Assembly: GCF_008831285.2 (NCBI RefSeq)
Contig: NC_045145.1
Location: forward strand, 248,001-312,000
Length of the DNA: 64,000 nucleotides
Source: Nymphaea colorata
Taxonomy: Eukaryota > Streptophyta > Magnoliopsida > Nymphaeales > Nymphaeaceae
Reading direction: 5' to 3'
Under the pieces are notes generated by a model. The model searched no databases and was not told the DNA's origin. It saw only the letters and a program-made list of their open reading frames with translations. Shown piece by piece: positions 61,781 through 64,000 of this stretch; the stretch's first letter is position 1, and each line of letters starts with the position of its first letter. Made by a program: the position numbers and the translations under genes.

Positions 61781-61935
61781 GAGAGTGGACGTCGATGGGT
61801 GCATCTCATTCTCTACCAACCTCGCTGAGTTGTTGGCTCCGCAGTGAGCTCGAGCGGGTCGAGTCTCGGATCGGATACTTGGTACAGCATGGCCTAACCC
61901 TGCTGCCTGCCTACCTCCTCACGTTATGACACTAG
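61781..61935 (+). pseudogene. Tail relic of the PII-2/RLP-like LRR gene
   Basis: Matches the last 150 bases of the gene at 39685-40254 (GTGAGCTCGAGCGG, CCTCCTCACGTTATGACACT shared), in the opposite orientation. All LRR coding sequence upstream has been lost, and the frame is broken by a stop before ARAGRVSDR. Confidence 0.75.
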
Positions 61936-63660
61936 TGTCCTTTTCCACTGCTTTTTTGAACAAAGTGTGTGTTTTCATCTTCAGTTTACAATTTGGGATT
62001 GGGAGTTCGCTTCTTTCGATTATAGAGATGGAGAGAGAGTATATATATATATATATGGAGAGAGAGAGAGAGAGAGATTGCATTTTTAGAGGCCAACAGA
62101 GAGATCTACCTCGTTCAATGGGTCTGTTCAATTTAGGGTAGGAAATGTTTCCTGGACATGTCTAGATAATAAAAGGAAGTTCTGAGCTGCTTGGAATCCC
62201 TACCATCCGACCAACGAGTTCTGCACTTGATAGACTAGGTTTAATACTGTTTAAGACCGAGTCGGTACACTGATCCGAGTTGAATATCGAAAGAGGGTTG
62301 GTTTGAGTTGGGAATGGCGGTTCGCCACTGTTTTTCTTGTCGCTTAGGGACAACTCTCCGAGTTGCGTGAAAAAGGTTTGTCGGTACCAACGAACAAAGG
62401 AAAAGGGAATCGTAGTCAAACACGGCAATCTGGTCCCATGGAACCATGTGTGAAGTTGGAACACGCTCTCCGCAAAGAGTGGGTATAGAGGGACCACCAA
62501 ACTAATCCCCTTCGTCCCCTTTGTTTTCCTTATTGTGGATCTTGGATCTCTGACTGTTTTACTTCGATATGAATGATATGCCTTAACAACAATGCATGCA
62601 ATGGCCGGTCCATCACATGTTGATCAAAATACTCTCTATTATGTGTTCTTGTTTAGAAAATATAAAAATAATAAAAATCAAAATTTTATATGTAAATTTT
62701 AAAATTTTTAAATTAACCAATATAAAAGAATATGAAAAATTATATTTCAACTTTCATTAAAATTTTGAAAGTTCGACCCTTGCAACGAAAACTTCCTAAC
62801 ACCGCCCTAGATACAATTGCAAAAAGAAAGCAAGATTAATCTTGATACTTCCACTTTCTAATCGCAGCAAAAAAGGGGCTTTGGTATGTCCAGAGATCTC
62901 AGATGAGCAAGTGAAGATGAAACTTGGGGAGAAGATAGATTGATCTCTTGTCTTGTTGCTAAGCATATTCATCAAGCTAAACAGGGCTGAGCCAGAAATC
63001 TTGTCTAGGGCCAAAATATTATTTTTGAGAATTTTTATATAAAACAAGTAAAATTTTCTAAAATTTACATGTAATTCTTATTTTATTTTTTTAGGTAGGG
63101 CCAGGAACATGCGAGCCCTACGTTGGCTCCATCTTGATCTTCACCAAAGAGGAAGCTACGGTTTAATCGAGACGGAAGGTTGTCACAAGTGTTTGATATT
63201 TATCAATTGTGGTGTATCTAATTTTTTCCAGTCTATGCATCACTTTATTTTGTATTAGTTCAAGATTATACATCTTGTTGACCTCAAGGAAGTGACAATT
63301 TTGTGAAAATAATTAAATGGGGAGTTAAGCTGGGATTATGCATGGTAGAATTTTCTAGTTGTGTTTTCTTTCTGAACCACATTTCTTGGTATGATTTTGA
63401 TACATGATCAGTTGCTTCTAGAAAGGGGAATGTATAAACATGCATATGTTGGTCAAACTAAGTCATGCCTCTAAACTACCAAAAAAAAAAATTGAAGTCA
63501 TAGAATAACTAGTCATCTATATGAAATACATGAATTAAGGGAGCTTTTAGGTGTCATTTGGCAGTAGGGACGCTTTATCCACATCCGATAAATCTACTCC
63601 AAAGATTTCCAAAGATTGGGACAGGTTTATGTAACAATAGTTCTAGCGTTTTTTGAACCT
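61936..63660 (+). repeat. Unit R, copy 3
   Basis: Direct-orientation match to 1-1010, extended on the left by the LRR gene 3' region shared with 39300-39684. About 320 bases at roughly 62865-63185 are inserted relative to the other copies. Confidence 0.88.
62865..63185. mobile_element. Insertion in unit R copy 3
   Basis: Copy 1 reads TTTCTAATCGTGCTCAAATG straight into TTTGATATTTATCA. Here TTTCTAATCG and GTTTGATATTTATCA are 320 bases apart. The inserted part contains a segment like 51275-51470 (TTTTTATATAAAACAAGTAA, AATTTTCTAAAATTTACATG). Ends and target duplication are not clear. Confidence 0.55.
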
Positions 63661-64000
63661 GCCTTAATCTTTGGGACATATTAATGGGCTAGTCATATAG
63701 ATGAAGTAAAAAGGGTTATTAGAGGAAAGCTTGAGAGGCATGATGTCAAATGCAAATAACTCTATAACTACATATAAAGCGAATGTAAGGACCCAAGTTT
63801 CAAAGCAAGAGATTAGCAATATAATCACCTCAATCTTCCCAGATCGAATGCAGTTTTACTAAAGTATGATGACATATTAATGGCTGCTCAGATGGATAAA
63901 GTCAAGAAGGCTGAGCTGCAAAGTTCTTAAATATTCTTCAAGTGCCAAGACATTGATGAAGAGCAATTCATTCCACCTGCTATCCGCTTCTTGCGAAAAA
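63661..64000. other. Window end, nothing recognised
   Basis: AT-rich sequence outside unit R homology. No ORF with recognisable content. Confidence 0.4.

Overview
This window is a stretch of nuclear DNA from a flowering plant. The evidence is AT-rich sequence, phase-conserved introns, and plant-specific families: subfamily XII LRR receptor kinases, a multi-exon subtilase, brassinosteroid-type P450 and Copia/Gypsy/hAT/CACTA-type debris. Two 100-base runs of N are assembly gaps. The species cannot be named from the sequence. No intact protein-coding gene is visible. Every recognisable gene carries stops, frameshifts or truncations, and much of the rest is transposon-derived, tandemly repeated or unassigned.

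Layout. 1-1550 is copy 1 of a segmental repeat (unit R). 1551-5790 is unassigned except for two exon-like blocks on the minus strand. 5793-7650 is a 1.8 kb TATA/CATA-rich tract, followed by a 271-bp tandem repeat (7695-8420). 8421-14127 (minus) is a subtilase pseudogene: six exons with canonical splice sites, an intron of about 4.3 kb swollen by inserted repeats, and a catalytic domain cut off at the 271-bp repeat. 17206-21670 (plus) is LRR-RLK pseudogene A, and its 3' flank carries a Copia reverse-transcriptase relic and a purine-rich tract. 25365-25424 is the tail of another LRR-RLK. A Copia gag relic (27334-27744, minus) precedes an inverted second copy of the 5' half of the subtilase gene (28800-31130). 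31500-33790 looks like a broken gene with a 5'UTR intron, and inside that intron sits a 1.33 kb terminal-inverted-repeat element carrying the 3' end of a CYP90/CYP724-like P450.

33955-42570 is an inverted copy of unit R together with a truncated LRR protein gene (PII-2/RLP-like). A 3965-bp LTR-type element with a perfect 5-bp target duplication interrupts it. 44681-46900 is an LRR-RLK 3' flank whose gene is missing. 48120-49574 is kinase-only pseudogene C, and 53523-57656 is LRR-RLK pseudogene D, the best preserved. 60312-63660 is a third copy of unit R in direct orientation, with the LRR gene reduced to its tail.

Reading. This looks like a decayed immune-receptor cluster. The A, C and D kinases are non-RD (HCD in the catalytic loop), the class known from FLS2, EFR and Xa21, and they share one phase-1 intron inside the APE motif. 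The cluster was shaped by repeated segmental duplication in both orientations, with transposons nested in the copies. Comparing the copies supplies empty sites that date several insertions relative to the duplications. I found no evidence for a new functional system. The most unusual features are the reconstructable subtilase wreck, the P450-carrying element and the inverted duplications.
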